A stretch of DNA of 64,000 nucleotides from Selenomonas sp. (GCA_022482925.1 JAKVOG010000004.1:124001-188000); one strand, 5' to 3'; positions 47,010-56,543 are shown, numbered from the stretch's first letter. A program made the numbers and translations. Notes: generated from the letters alone by a model not told the origin.

Positions 47010-47328
47010 GAATTTCCTCAGATTTTTTTTTCAACCAATCCACCTGCATGGTGAGTTGGCCAACTTTGCGGGCATAGGAGGCTTTCTCCTTCCGCTCGGT
47101 CTCGAGTTTTTGATTGAGGTTGTCCTCTCTGGAATCATCGAATATGATGCTTGCCTTGCTGAGAAACTCGTTCTTCCAGTTCCGCAAGAGGTTCGGCAGG
47201 ATTTCGTTCTCAGCCGCCAGCGTGTTGAGGTCTTTCTCACCCTTGAGCAGCTCGATGACGAGATCGGATTTGAATTTCGACGTGAAATGACGGCGCGTGC
47301 GTGACATGATGATTATCTCCTTTTTCAT
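46960..47328 (-). CDS. IS3-family transposase OrfA (HTH protein)
   Basis: About 122 residues with an N-terminal helix-turn-helix (RRHFTSKFKSDLVIELLKGE, LNTLAAENEILPNLLRNWKNE) and a leucine-zipper-like region. The start is either the ATG at 47328 (GGAGG 6 bases upstream) or the ATG at 47307 (GGAG 10 bases upstream). It overlaps orfB by 50 bp. Confidence 0.9.
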   Translation of the reverse strand: MKKEIIIMSRTRRHFTSKFKSDLVIELLKGEKDLNTLAAENEILPNLLRNWKNEFLSKASIIFDDSREDNLNQKLETERKEKASYARKVGQLTMQVDWLKKKSEEILGPDYEKQYSPKPFEE

Positions 47329-47398
47329 TGATCGCCTCCAGTATACCACGAGATTCACATTAAGAAATAGTTTCGAAGTTGTCTTAATTCATAGTTCC

Positions 47399-47622
47399 AT
47401 TATACTCCTGCTGATGTCTTACTTACACAAATTATTATACACTCCGTTTACTATAAATCTATAGGTTCTCCCTGCTTCCTAGAGAATTCACGATACAGGC
47501 CATGAGTATTCGTCAATTCTTCATAATAATAAAAAGTTAAATGTTTCTTACCATCAATCTCAGCTGTTCACTTGACCACTACCATAGATTATGATAAAAC
47601 GGATGTATAGGAGGCGGTTTTA
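47399..47622. other. Intergenic region right of IS3
   Basis: AT-rich, no ORF or RNA gene seen. It probably contains the promoter for the small ORF at 47623, though no clear -35/-10 pair is present. Confidence 0.3.
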
Positions 47623-47736
47623 ATGAATGGAATCTCATCGGTAAGCCAGCACGGCATAACAGGGAATCTGCCAATCAAACGAACGACGCCAGCAGCAGGG
47701 AGTATAACGGAGGTGACTTGTCATGAAGATCAGTAA
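47623..47736 (+). CDS. Small ORF (37 codons) overlapping the next gene's start
   Basis: ATG at 47623 with a strong AGGAGG 8 bases upstream. It encodes MNGISSVSQHGITGNLPIKR and 17 more residues, ending at TAA 47734-47736, inside the next gene. The arrangement suggests translational coupling: ribosomes leaving this ORF pass the GGAGG of the gene at 47723. It may be a real small protein or a leader peptide. Not a known family. Confidence 0.5.
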   Translation: MNGISSVSQHGITGNLPIKRTTPAAGSITEVTCHEDQ

Positions 47737-48499
47737 TAACGATTCGATCAAACAAGCCAGTCATTCCTTCTTGACAGCTGCCGCCCGAAATGAAACTCAT
47801 GATACTTCATCGGTGGATCAGTGGCTGTCCAAAGCAGCAGATGTCTATATCAGCAAAAGCGGTAAGGAATTAAGTGCTGCTGCCCAGTTACGCGCGGATA
47901 AGGATACCGGGGCCGAAAGCAGTCTGCAGGAAATCAATACCAAAAAGGAACAGATCAACAGTGACAAGCAGCGCATTTCTGAAATAGACCAAAAGCTGTC
48001 CGAAGATGATGGAAGCCTGACAGACAAGGATAAAGAGACCCTGCAGAAGGAACGGGAAACCTTGCAGAAACGCAGTGAGACACCAGAAGATATCATGCAC
48101 AAGAAATACCAGCAGATCAACGCGCTGGAAAAGCAACGTGACTCCGGAACATTGACTGGCGAGGATATTCTTGTTATTGATAAGCAGATTGATTATCTGC
48201 ATATTGATATAAACCATCAAAAAAACGCTGTATATCAGCAGGGAAAAACTGAGGAATCCTTGTCACAAAAGGCTGTGCAGGAGCGTGCCGTCCAGGATGA
48301 AAAGACCACGGCAAAACTCGATAAACAGACCGAGAGCCAGGTACAGGAACAAACCGAGCAAGTCAGCATCCTGCAGCATGAATCCACAACCCAGGATGAG
48401 ACCAGACCACTTCAGGTGCTCCAGAATGCTCAACAGGTTGAGGCCGCAAGCCAAAGCAAGAAAACAAGTACCATCAATCCAGCAGCAAGCACGAAGTAA
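47723..48499 (+). CDS. Hypothetical coiled-coil protein, glutamine/lysine-rich
   Basis: A 258-residue, highly hydrophilic protein. It carries the motif ADVYISKSGKELSAAAQL near residue 38, similar in position and shape to VDISPAGERAQAE in the 42760-44169 protein, then long coiled coils (EEINTKKEQ-type heptads, KQRISEIDQKLSEDDG) and a Gln/Thr-rich tail. No domain recognised. The shared short motif and the motility context suggest flagellum-associated proteins, but this is only a hypothesis. GGAGGTGA precedes the ATG. Confidence 0.65.
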   Translation: MKISNNDSIKQASHSFLTAAARNETHDTSSVDQWLSKAADVYISKSGKELSAAAQLRADKDTGAESSLQEINTKKEQINSDKQRISEIDQKLSEDDGSLTDKDKETLQKERETLQKRSETPEDIMHKKYQQINALEKQRDSGTLTGEDILVIDKQIDYLHIDINHQKNAVYQQGKTEESLSQKAVQERAVQDEKTTAKLDKQTESQVQEQTEQVSILQHESTTQDETRPLQVLQNAQQVEAASQSKKTSTINPAASTK

Positions 48500-48519
48500 G
48501 CTGTCATTTCATTTTTTCA

Positions 48520-48552
48520 AAAGGGGATGCCCGCAATGGGCATCCCCTTAAT
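48520..48552. terminator. Bidirectional terminator between the coiled-coil gene and chrA
   Basis: AAGGGGATGCCC and GGGCATCCCCTT around GCAAT, with T/A tracts on both sides. Confidence 0.88.
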
Positions 48553-48560
48553 TTACCTAC

Positions 48561-49121
48561 TCAGAGCAGCATCCCCAACAACAGACCGGCTGCGCCGCTG
48601 CCTGCCAGCAGCGGAATCACGCTGACTTTCCGGCGGACGGCTATGATGGATGCCACCAGCACGATGACGCCAACCGGGTCGATGCTCTTCAGATCAGCTG
48701 GCAGCGTCTCCACATTCCACAGGGCCAGGATGATGAAGCTGATGCCTGCCGCCGCGATCAACGCCACGACAGCCGGACGCAAGCCATTCAGTGCCCCGCG
48801 GATTGGGCCGATATCACCGTACTTAAAGAACAGATTGGCCAGGATGATGCCGATGATCAGCGAAGGAACACAGAACCCCACCGTCGCAGCGATTGCTCCC
48901 GGCAGCCCGGCAACTTTCATGCCGGCAAACGTCGCCGCATTGATACCGATTGGTCCCGGCGTCATCTGCGAGATGGTGAAAATATCCACGAACTCACTCA
49001 GGCTCATCCATTGATAAGTGTCTACTACAGCCGCCTGTATCAGCGGCATCGATGCATAGCCACCGCCCACGCAGAACAAACCAACTTTGCAGAACTCCCA
49101 GAATAATGTCCAGACTAGCAT
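48561..49121 (-). CDS. chrA: Chromate transporter, half-size subunit (C-terminal partner)
   Basis: Short-chain CHR-family protein, 186 residues with five or six hydrophobic segments. FCVGGGYASMPLIQAAVV and FTISQMTPGPIGINAATF are CHR signatures. Half-size CHR proteins work in pairs; the other half is the gene immediately upstream. The actual substrate may be chromate or another anion. It is the last gene of a lysR-chr-chr operon. Confidence 0.9.
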   Translation of the reverse strand: MLVWTLFWEFCKVGLFCVGGGYASMPLIQAAVVDTYQWMSLSEFVDIFTISQMTPGPIGINAATFAGMKVAGLPGAIAATVGFCVPSLIIGIILANLFFKYGDIGPIRGALNGLRPAVVALIAAAGISFIILALWNVETLPADLKSIDPVGVIVLVASIIAVRRKVSVIPLLAGSGAAGLLLGMLL

Positions 49122-49135
49122 AGATTCGACCTCCT

Positions 49136-49720
49136 TTACTTGTTATATTTCGCATCGCGCATGAACAGCAGCCCCAGAATGCCATCCAGCAGGACCAGCA
49201 GCATGATATTGACATCAAAGAAATAATTCGCCACGAACGTACCGATGATGATAGCAATCGGCAGGACCAGTTTGTTCTTGATCTGCTTGCGCAGCAGATC
49301 GATCGACACATTGACGATCAGGGCTGTCGCACCGCACTGCATGCCCTTGAGCGCATAACGCACATACTGGTTTGACGCGAACCAGTCATAGGCAAAAAAA
49401 ATCAGCGACAGCGTGATGAGCGGTGGCAGGATCGTCGCCGTCAGAGCCGTCAGCGTTCCTCGCAGGCCGGCCATGCGATAGCCAAGGATGATCGAGGCAT
49501 TGACTGCCACCACACCTGGCATCGACTGGGCGATCGATACGAGATTCAAGGTATCCTTGTCGTCCAGCCAGCCATATTCATCCACATATTTCGCCCGCAG
49601 CAGCGGGATGATGACAAAACCTCCCCCTACCGTAAACGCACTGATCAAAAACGTGGACTGGAATAACTTCCAGTAAAAATTCGGGCAATCCAATGCCGCC
49701 GATCGCATCTCATTTGTCAT
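49136..49720 (-). CDS. chrA: Chromate transporter, half-size subunit (N-terminal partner)
   Basis: Short-chain CHR-family protein, 194 residues. FTVGGGFVIIPLLRAKYVDE and LVSIAQSMPGVVAVNASI are the diagnostic repeats. The 14-bp gap to its partner and the 4-bp overlap with the upstream LysR gene show one operon. Confidence 0.9.
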   Translation of the reverse strand: MTNEMRSAALDCPNFYWKLFQSTFLISAFTVGGGFVIIPLLRAKYVDEYGWLDDKDTLNLVSIAQSMPGVVAVNASIILGYRMAGLRGTLTALTATILPPLITLSLIFFAYDWFASNQYVRYALKGMQCGATALIVNVSIDLLRKQIKNKLVLPIAIIIGTFVANYFFDVNIMLLVLLDGILGLLFMRDAKYNK

Positions 49721-50595
49721 GCTTTTTCCTCCATTTCCAGTGCCGCCAGGAACTTCTCCCCTGCCGTCGACAGGTACCGGTCCTGCCGCCAGATTGCAAC
49801 CAGCCTGGTCCTCAGTTTCTTCTCATCGATCTGCTTGACCCGCAGATTCTCATGTGCGGCCAGATTCAACGCAGCTGCCGGCGCTATTGCCACCCCCAGC
49901 CCGGCATTCGCCCACAGAACGGTCGTCCGGGCATCATCGTTGCGGCAGTAGATATCCGGCCGTACATCCGCGGCTTCAAATGTATCGTGCAACAGCTGGT
50001 TGAAGCGGCGATAGATGATCAACGGCTTGCCCGCCAGATCACAGACCGGAATCACATCCTGTCCCGGGCACCAGTCCCACTCTCGGGTCATCGCCGCCAC
50101 CATCGGCTCAGCCGACAGGAACCGGCAGTTGAACCGACTGCTGTTAAACGGCGTCCGCACGATGCCGATCTCGATGATGCTCTGGTCCAGCATCTCGAGG
50201 ATCTGATAGGTATTGCCATCGTGTATCTCAAAGTGGATATCCTGATACTGCTCATGAAACTGTCGCAGCCCTGGGCTGAACAGTATATTGCCAGACGATG
50301 ACACTGTTCCAATTGCCAAAGTGCCCCGGATGCCCCGCTGGAAATCAGCCACTTCCCTCCGGGTCGAATCTGCCAGATCCAGCAGCTGCCTGGCCCGATG
50401 AGCCATTGCCCGCCCGGCATCGGTCAGCTCGATATGATGCGGCCCACGCCGAAAAAGCGTAACCCCCAGCTCAGATTCCAGCAGCTTTATCTGATGGGAC
50501 AATGGCGGCTGTGCCATATGAAGTTTTTTGGCTGCCGCTGTGATCTGTTCCTCTGACACGATGGTCAGGAAGTAATGTAGTTGTTTCAGGTCCAT
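49717..50595 (-). CDS. LysR-family transcriptional regulator (next to chromate transporter)
   Basis: A 292-residue LysR protein. HTH: EEQITAAAKKLHMAQPPLSHQIKLLE near residue 15-40; effector domain with LAIGTVSSSGNILFSPGL and FEIHDGNTYQILEML. Unusually for LysR regulators it reads in the same direction as its putative targets and overlaps the first chr gene, so it probably autoregulates the operon. Confidence 0.92.
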   Translation of the reverse strand: MDLKQLHYFLTIVSEEQITAAAKKLHMAQPPLSHQIKLLESELGVTLFRRGPHHIELTDAGRAMAHRARQLLDLADSTRREVADFQRGIRGTLAIGTVSSSGNILFSPGLRQFHEQYQDIHFEIHDGNTYQILEMLDQSIIEIGIVRTPFNSSRFNCRFLSAEPMVAAMTREWDWCPGQDVIPVCDLAGKPLIIYRRFNQLLHDTFEAADVRPDIYCRNDDARTTVLWANAGLGVAIAPAAALNLAAHENLRVKQIDEKKLRTRLVAIWRQDRYLSTAGEKFLAALEMEEKA

Positions 50596-50907
50596 GTTAC
50601 CGCCATCCTCATATCATAAAAGTATGCACCTACTTAGAATAGAACGGCAGCCTCCGCTGTAAAGAAACTGCCGTTCAAGGAAAGGACTATTTCTTATTCG
50701 CCCTTATTATAGCATCAGTATATCCATATGAAAAATATTGTTTTTATCTATGCTGTATACGATAAAAATATATGGTATTAAATAAATGCTCCGCTTCCCT
50801 ATAAACACTTACTCAGGAAACAAAATAAAGGACATTCCCTTCCGCCGTTGAATTATAGAATTATAGAAACTATTTATTGTTTTTTCATTGGAGAGGAAGA
50901 TAATACA
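50596..50907. other. Intergenic region between LysR and MCP genes
   Basis: 312 bp, AT-rich, no ORF or RNA gene recognised. It contains TAAA, a 14-base gap and CCCTATAA (about 50782-50807), a weak match to a flagellar sigma-28 promoter that would suit the chemotaxis gene downstream. Not conclusive. Confidence 0.35.
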
Positions 50908-52623
50908 ATGAATGTATTAAACAATATCAAAGTAGCCTACAAGATACTGATTCTTGTCATAATCGCTGCCATCGGCATGATTGGTATCGGTTATCAGGGT
51001 TACACCACCATCCAGACATCAAAGCAGTCACTTAGCATCATCTATCAGCAAAATATGCAGCAACTCTATCATATCGGTGAAGCAAAATACATGCTGCGCG
51101 ATATGCAGTCCCGAGCCGCGCTGGCCATGGCAGCCCATGATGCCGCCCGCTTTGCCGAGCTAAAGAAGGATGCCAGCGAGATCCAGTCCAAGTTTGACCA
51201 GAACTGGAATGGCTACAGCAAAGCCGTAGCCGGAACGGATGCCGCCAAAGCCAATGACGAAATCCAGCAGAACTGGAAGACTTTCTATGATGCCATGAAT
51301 CATGTCATCGACCTGGCATCTTCCGGCAATATGGCTGAAGCCGAAACCTACTACAGCAAGACCGGTGCTCAGGCAACCACGAATTTGCGCAAGGTACTCG
51401 AAGCACAGCAGGACGCAGCTCAGCAAAACTCCGAATCGCTTTACCAGCAGATTGAATCTGCTTCATCATCAGCCAGCACAATCATGGCCTTATTCTGTAT
51501 CATCGCCCTGGTCATCCTATTCATCGGTGCGCTGTGGATTTCAAAAGCAATCACCACTCCGTTACAAGCCATGGTGGCTGCCTGCCAGCGTCTTGGCGCT
51601 GGTGATTTCCGTCTGACGCCGCGTCAGGTGAACCGTGGCGATGAATTTGGCCACATGGCTGATGTCATCATCACCATGCGTGACAGTCTCAACGAACTCA
51701 TGCGGAAAACTCACGACAGTACACAGCAGATTGCCGCCGCCAGTGAGGAACTCACAGCCAGCTCACAGCAATCAGCCCAGGCCTCAAATCAGGTAGCCCA
51801 GTCGGTCACCGATGCAGCCAGCGCGGTCATCCAGCAACAGGATGCCGTAGAGTCCAGTACCACAGCCGTCCAGCAGATCAGTACCACCGTTGGTTCGATC
51901 AATGATCAGGCCAAACGAGTGGCCAGACGGGCCGAAAGTGCAGCTCAATGTGCAGCCGATGGTGCACAGGTCATCGACACCACCGTGGCGCAGATCCACA
52001 ATGGTGCAAAAAGCGTCCAGGAATCGTCCCAGATGGTTGACCGCCTGGGAGAAAGCTCCCAGGAAATCGGCACCATCGTCGAGACCATCTCCAGTATAGC
52101 CGATCAGACGAACCTGCTGGCTCTCAATGCAGCCATCGAGGCTGCCCGTGCAGGTGAGCATGGCCGCGGCTTTGCCGTAGTCGCTGATGAAGTACGGAAG
52201 CTTGCCGAACAGTCCGGTCAGGCTGCTCAGCAGATCACGACCTTGATCTCCAGTGTGCAATCCGATACCCATTCAGCGGTAGAAGCCATGAAGACCGGCC
52301 GTGCCACCGTCGATACCGGTGCCCAGTCTGTCGAGAAACTCCGCGAGGCCTTCCTGCAAATTGATAAACTGGTCAAGGATGTCAGCCAGGAAGTCGAGCA
52401 GATGACTTCAGCGGTCCATTCCGCCAGCACCGATACCGACAACATCTCCACCCATGTCGCCAATATCGGCGAACAGGGAAAATCCGTATCCGCGGAAATG
52501 GAGACCGTATCCGCTGCCACCGAGGAGCAATCTGCCTCGGCCAGCGAGATTGCTTCGGCCAGCGAATCCCTGTCGAAACTTGCCGAACAGCTGCAGGCTT
52601 CACTGAGTCAGTTCCGATTCTGA
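50908..52623 (+). CDS. Methyl-accepting chemotaxis protein
   Basis: Membrane chemoreceptor of 571 residues. N-terminal transmembrane helix ([20 protein letters not shown]), four-helix-bundle sensor domain of the 4HB_MCP type (~30-185), second transmembrane helix ([21 protein letters not shown], ~190-215), HAMP, then the long MA signalling coil. The hairpin tip is well conserved ([20 protein letters not shown], then [16 protein letters not shown]). The ATG at 50908 follows GAGAGGAAG; an upstream in-frame start lacks an RBS. It implies a chemotactic, probably flagellated organism. Confidence 0.95.
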   Translation: MNVLNNIKVAYKILILVIIAAIGMIGIGYQGYTTIQTSKQSLSIIYQQNMQQLYHIGEAKYMLRDMQSRAALAMAAHDAARFAELKKDASEIQSKFDQNWNGYSKAVAGTDAAKANDEIQQNWKTFYDAMNHVIDLASSGNMAEAETYYSKTGAQATTNLRKVLEAQQDAAQQNSESLYQQIESASSSASTIMALFCIIALVILFIGALWISKAITTPLQAMVAACQRLGAGDFRLTPRQVNRGDEFGHMADVIITMRDSLNELMRKTHDSTQQIAAASEELTASSQQSAQASNQVAQSVTDAASAVIQQQDAVESSTTAVQQISTTVGSINDQAKRVARRAESAAQCAADGAQVIDTTVAQIHNGAKSVQESSQMVDRLGESSQEIGTIVETISSIADQTNLLALNAAIEAARAGEHGRGFAVVADEVRKLAEQSGQAAQQITTLISSVQSDTHSAVEAMKTGRATVDTGAQSVEKLREAFLQIDKLVKDVSQEVEQMTSAVHSASTDTDNISTHVANIGEQGKSVSAEMETVSAATEEQSASASEIASASESLSKLAEQLQASLSQFRF

Positions 52624-52655
52624 CACAACGCTAAACCTTATCCTTTATAACCACA

Positions 52656-52701
52656 AAAACAACGATATCGTAAACAAATGTTTATGATATCGTTGTTTTT
52701 T
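52656..52701 (+). terminator. Terminator of the MCP gene
   Basis: AAACAACGATATC and GATATCGTTGTTT with an inner GTAAAC/GTTTAT stem and a T7 tail. Confidence 0.9.
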
Positions 52702-52729
52702 TATCAAATCAGCTAATACGCTACCGCTC

Positions 52730-53627
52730 GATAAACTGGAAGTTACAGCTCAATTCATCGAAGAAGCACCAAGGCTAGGTATGAGTAAACCCGCTCAGAC
52801 AAAGTTCGGAGAACGAGTAAATATAACACAGCAAAGGAGCGCTTAGTTCGAGGAAATTAGACCGCCGCGGGGGCAGCGCATAGCCAACATTCCGCTGAGG
52901 TAACCTGCTAGAAAAAATTTTAGGCTTTAATTAATCATTGAAAAAGCACTTAAACGCGCTTCGCTTAAACGAAAGTCTTTTTCAAGGAAGGGTGGTAGCC
53001 TAAAATTTTTTCCTTAACGCAGAACACCAAACGCTCCATTTATGGCTATGCACTGCCCCCGCGGCTGGGCTCGATGCATCGATGGTTGCTTTACTCTAAA
53101 TCAGCTACATTGCTAATTCTCTCTTTGATGCTGGAATCCGGCAAATCTGCCCGAACCGAACCCAGGCCTACCGTCAGAAGGAGAACTACCCAGAAGCCGC
53201 CACTAATCGACGGCGGGCGAGGGGAAACTATTTCTTTTGGCTGGAACGACTGCCGTAGGCTGGCACGCCGTAGGTACTTGCTAGGTCCGTCGATTCGTTG
53301 CGGCGCCGTGGTACCGGCGCGTCAGCTAAGTAAATACTACAATCTCAGGGCGGGACATTTACTACGGCCCCCCAAGAAGTGAGCCCATAGGGCGAAGCTG
53401 ATTGGTGTGGGGCCGTGTATGCCTAGATGCAGCTTGCTGCATCCGGCTCAGTGGAAGCCAAAAAAATAGTTCCACCGAACCCCGTGCTGAGCTTGTGCCG
53501 ACTCGTTACCTGTAGCTAAGTTTAGCTATCCCCTCTCGGTCACAGAGAACCGTCCCCTGTGACCGCCTTGAACTACTCGTCATCTGTAGCTCACTTCCCG
53601 AACCTATCCTTCAAATTTCAGTTTATC
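52730..53627 (-). ncRNA. Large structured non-coding element, copy B (898 bp)
   Basis: Inverted counterpart of the element at 17496-18230, again intergenic (between the MCP and modC genes). Ends pair (52730-52742 with 53615-53627). The 21-bp helix (52865-52885 with 53044-53064) has one change that gives G.U on the minus strand only. The 16-bp helix (52911-52926 with 52997-53012) is perfect, yet its sequence differs from copy A. Two hairpin modules are extra: about 53371-53450 (GGCCCC/GGGGCC arms and a GATGCAGC palindrome) and about 53505-53570 (GGTCACAGAGAAC/GTCCCCTGTGACC). Orientation is inferred from the wobble pairs. Confidence 0.75.
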
Positions 53628-53647
53628 AAAAAGATGCCCTTTGTCCT

Positions 53648-54690
53648 TCAATGCTCCATCAGCATGATCTTGTCCGGTGGAAAATACAGATACAGCGTAT
53701 CAGCGGCAATGCGTCTCCATTCCTCCTTGCCCAGTTCCCAGCGGATCATCCTGGCCTGCGTTCCCTGTCGCCGTATCATGATGAGATAGGAAAACGTATC
53801 CTCAATCACCCGGACTACTTCCATGCAGAACACATTGGGGCCGGCAGCTGCTCGACCTCCAGGAAGTGCGCTCGTATCCCGGCATAACGCACCCCCTCGG
53901 CCACACTCTCATGGGTCTCGAGCTCCAGTTCCCAGTCATCTGCCTGGATGCGATGCTCTGCCAGCCGATGTGCCCCGCTGACATTCTTGCAGCCTGTCAG
54001 CAAGGTTGCCGCCAACGTATCGGGACTCTGAAAGAGTCCCTGCTTCGTGTGGACTGCTTCCATCTGCCCTTTGTTGATGACCGCTGCCCGGTCCGCCAGA
54101 CGGTACACCTCCCCGCGGTCATGCGAGACCAGCAGAGCCGAACCATCATAGGCACTAAGCACATCCGTGAGCTCCAGCTCCAGCTGCCATTTGAGATAGC
54201 TGTCCAGCGCCGAAAACGGCTCATCCAGCAGCAGCAGCTCTGCGCCCGAGACCAGAATACGGGCCAGGGCCGCCCGCTGCTGCTGCCCGCCGGACAGCTC
54301 GCGGGGATAAGCTGACGCCAGATCCTGCAATGAGAACCGGGCCAGATTCCCGGCCACCAGCTGTTCACGCTCGGCCGCGGTCCCGACTGCCGCAAAGCGG
54401 ATATTATCTGCAATCGTCATATTGGGAAACAGCGCATAGTTCTGAAACAGATACCCCACTTTGCGCTGCTGCGGCTTCAGATTGATCCCGGCCTCACTGT
54501 CATAGAGCACCCGGCCATTGAGCACGATCCGCCCGCTGTCCGGCTGCTCGATCCCGGCGATGCATTTAAGCGTCATGCTCTTGCCACAGCCCGAAGCCCC
54601 GAGCAGGGCAAAGACCTCATCTCTGGCTGCAAAATCCACGTCCAGCCTGAAATTGCGCAGCTGCTTCTGCAGCCTGACCATCAGCTCCAT
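53648..54690 (-). CDS. modC: Molybdate ABC transporter ATP-binding protein, one frameshift
   Basis: ATPase of the ModABC importer with a C-terminal TOBE-like domain. Walker A GASGCGKSMTLKC, signature ELSGGQQQRAALARI, Walker B LLLLDEPFSALDS. A missing C near 53838 breaks the end; joined, it reads VEQLPAP-NVFCMEVVRVIEDTF and stops at 53648, giving ~347 residues. The ATG at 54690 (MELMVRLQKQ) lies within the modB stop region (10-bp overlap). The stop is only 20 bp from the end of element copy B. Confidence 0.9.
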
Positions 54691-55352
54691 AACGCAGCCC
54701 CCTTCGCCATCCTCGCAATCCACCAATTCATGAGCACGACGAAGAACAGCGAGAACAGTACGATGGCAATTGCCCAGTCAAAGGCCAGATCATAATCATT
54801 GGCCTGTACCGCCGCATAGATAGCCGTACTCATCGTCTGCGTGACGCCCGGGATATTGCCGGCAAACATGATGGTCGCCCCGAACTCTCCCAAAGCCCGC
54901 GTAAACGACAGCACCAGTCCGGCCAGTATCCCTGAGCGCGCATTCGGCAAGAGTACATACCAAAAGATACGCCACTCCGATACCCCCAGTGTCCTGGCGG
55001 CTGCCAGGATATTCGGATCCAGCTGCTCAAAAGCACCACGGGCCGTACGGTACATGAGCGGCAGTGATACGACGATGGCTGCTATGACCGCTGCTTTCCA
55101 GGTGAACACCAGCGTAATATCGAACTGCAGCAGGAAACGGCCGATCAGGCTGCGTTTCCCGAACAACAGCAGCAGGAAGAAGCCTACCACTGTCGGCGGC
55201 AGGACCAGCGGCAGCGTGATGACAGCATCAGCCAGCCCCTGGAATCGCCGCATGCGGACCACGGCCAGTGCCAGCCCTGTCCCCGCCAGGAAGGTCACGA
55301 TCGTCGCAGTCACAGCCGTTTCCAGCGTGATGATCAGCGGTGCGATTTCCAT
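54681..55352 (-). CDS. modB: Molybdate ABC transporter permease
   Basis: 223-residue permease with five or six transmembrane segments. The EAA-like loop is seen as LGVSEWRIFWYVLLPNARSG, and LPLVLPPTVVGFFLLL is typical of ModB. It overlaps modC and lies 13 bp after modA. Substrate could be molybdate or tungstate; the family assignment is clear. Confidence 0.93.
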   Translation of the reverse strand: MEIAPLIITLETAVTATIVTFLAGTGLALAVVRMRRFQGLADAVITLPLVLPPTVVGFFLLLLFGKRSLIGRFLLQFDITLVFTWKAAVIAAIVVSLPLMYRTARGAFEQLDPNILAAARTLGVSEWRIFWYVLLPNARSGILAGLVLSFTRALGEFGATIMFAGNIPGVTQTMSTAIYAAVQANDYDLAFDWAIAIVLFSLFFVVLMNWWIARMAKGAALWS

Positions 55353-55365
55353 CTTATCCTACCTC

Positions 55366-56165
55366 TTACTTTACCTCAAAACCAAACTTCGCAAACAATG
55401 CCTTACTGGCATCATTCGACACATACGCCAGGAAATCACGGGCCATATCCAGCTGCTTTGAATCCTTCAGGGCTGCTGCCGGATAAATGATCGGCTTATG
55501 CGTTCCAGCCGGCGCCTTGGCGGCCACCTTCACCTTATCGGATACCGCTGCGTCCGTCGCATAGACAATCCCACAGTCCGCATCCCCGGACTCAACCCAG
55601 GATAACACCTGGCGCACATCGGAGCCATAGACTGCCTTGCCTTTCACTGCATCCAGGATGCCCATCTTCGTGAGCACTTCTTCTGAATACTGACCAACCG
55701 GAACGCCTTTCGGCTCGCCCAGCGCAACATGCTGGATGTCCGAACGCGTCAGCTGCTGGAAATCCGTGAGGTCCTTGCCGCCATCTTTTGGCACGATCAG
55801 GACCACTTCATTGACCAGCAGGTCCTTGCGCGTCCCATCAGCCAGCAGGCCGTCTTTGTCCAGAGCATCATCTGCTTCTGCGCAGCCGAGAAGAACAGGT
55901 CCGTCTCGCCGCCATTCTGAATGGCCTGCTGCAGAGCCCCCGAACTGCCGAAGTTGAATACAATCTTCACATTCGGATGTTCCCTCTCATAGTTCGCCGC
56001 AATTTCCTTCATCACATCCGTCAGGCTGGCTGCAGCCGACACATGCAGTTCTACCGGTGCCCCAGCTGAAGACGATGCCGGCTTCGATGAATCCCCCTGC
56101 TGTCCGCCACAGCCCACTGCCAGCAGCATCAGCGTCGATAAAATCAGTGCCATCAATTTTCTCAT
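55366..56165 (-). CDS. modA: Molybdate-binding lipoprotein, one frameshift
   Basis: Periplasmic substrate-binding lipoprotein. Signal MRKLMALILSTLMLL with lipobox AVGC, then VELHVSAAASLTDVMKEIA and NFGSSGALQQAIQNGG, key oxyanion-binding loops. A missing G near 55875 is bridged as AAQKQM-DALDKDGLL, after which the C-terminal lobe follows (DVRQVLSWVESGDADCGIVY). The ATG at 56165 follows GGAGG and gives ~266 residues. Tungstate binding cannot be excluded. Confidence 0.9.
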
Positions 56166-56167
56166 AA

Positions 56168-56455
56168 AGATCCTCCATCCTAAAACCATACAAAAAAAGG
56201 CTGCCTTTCCGCTCAAAATACGCGCGCGAAAAAGCAGCCTTGTATGCTGTCCCAATTGGGCGGCACACTAACAGGACAGACGTGCCCTGCGGTCATCACT
56301 TTTAACGCTCCTTTTCAAAACGGAAGGCGACAGGATTTCTCCTGCCCCCCTGTGGGCAAAAGGCCCAGGCGCAGCATCATAGCATTGCCGGTCGCAGCTC
56401 ATCGCGCCCGGATGCCGTAGATGCTTTTGCTCGGAGTTATATATTTCCTATTGTA
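56168..56455 (-). promoter_or_regulatory. Structured leader with intrinsic terminator upstream of modABC (candidate Mo-related riboswitch)
   Basis: A ~275-nt leader starts downstream of a TACAAT -10 (56450-56455). It contains several long pairings, e.g. GGGCGC with GCGCC, GGGCC with TTTTGCCC, CAGGAGAAATCCTG and CTGTCC with GGGACAG. It ends in an attenuator-type terminator (AAGGCTGC with GGCAGCCTT then TTTTTTT, 56192-56240) only ~27 bp before the modA ATG. This layout is that of a riboswitch, and molybdenum-cofactor riboswitches are known before mod genes in other bacteria. I could not confirm the Moco consensus by eye. Confidence 0.55.
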
Positions 56456-56517
56456 CTTCAAAATAATAATTCTGGCTATAATATTTATCACACCAGCTGG
56501 AATGCCCCCATTAAAAA

Positions 56518-56543
56518 ACGTCCTCCCACCAAGCGGAAGAACG
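56518..56543 (-). terminator. Terminator after sigH
   Basis: Minus-strand GACGTTCTTCC and GGGAGGACGT form a hairpin followed by TTTTTTA. Confidence 0.7.

Larger units (their letters stand above)
46089..47398 (-). mobile_element. IS3-family insertion sequence
   Basis: About 1.3 kb with imperfect terminal repeats (left 46089-46122, right 47364-47398, sharing AAGACAA and TCGA blocks). It carries orfA and orfB in the usual -1 frame relation. An A9 run at the overlap provides the slippery site for the OrfAB fusion. Confidence 0.85.
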
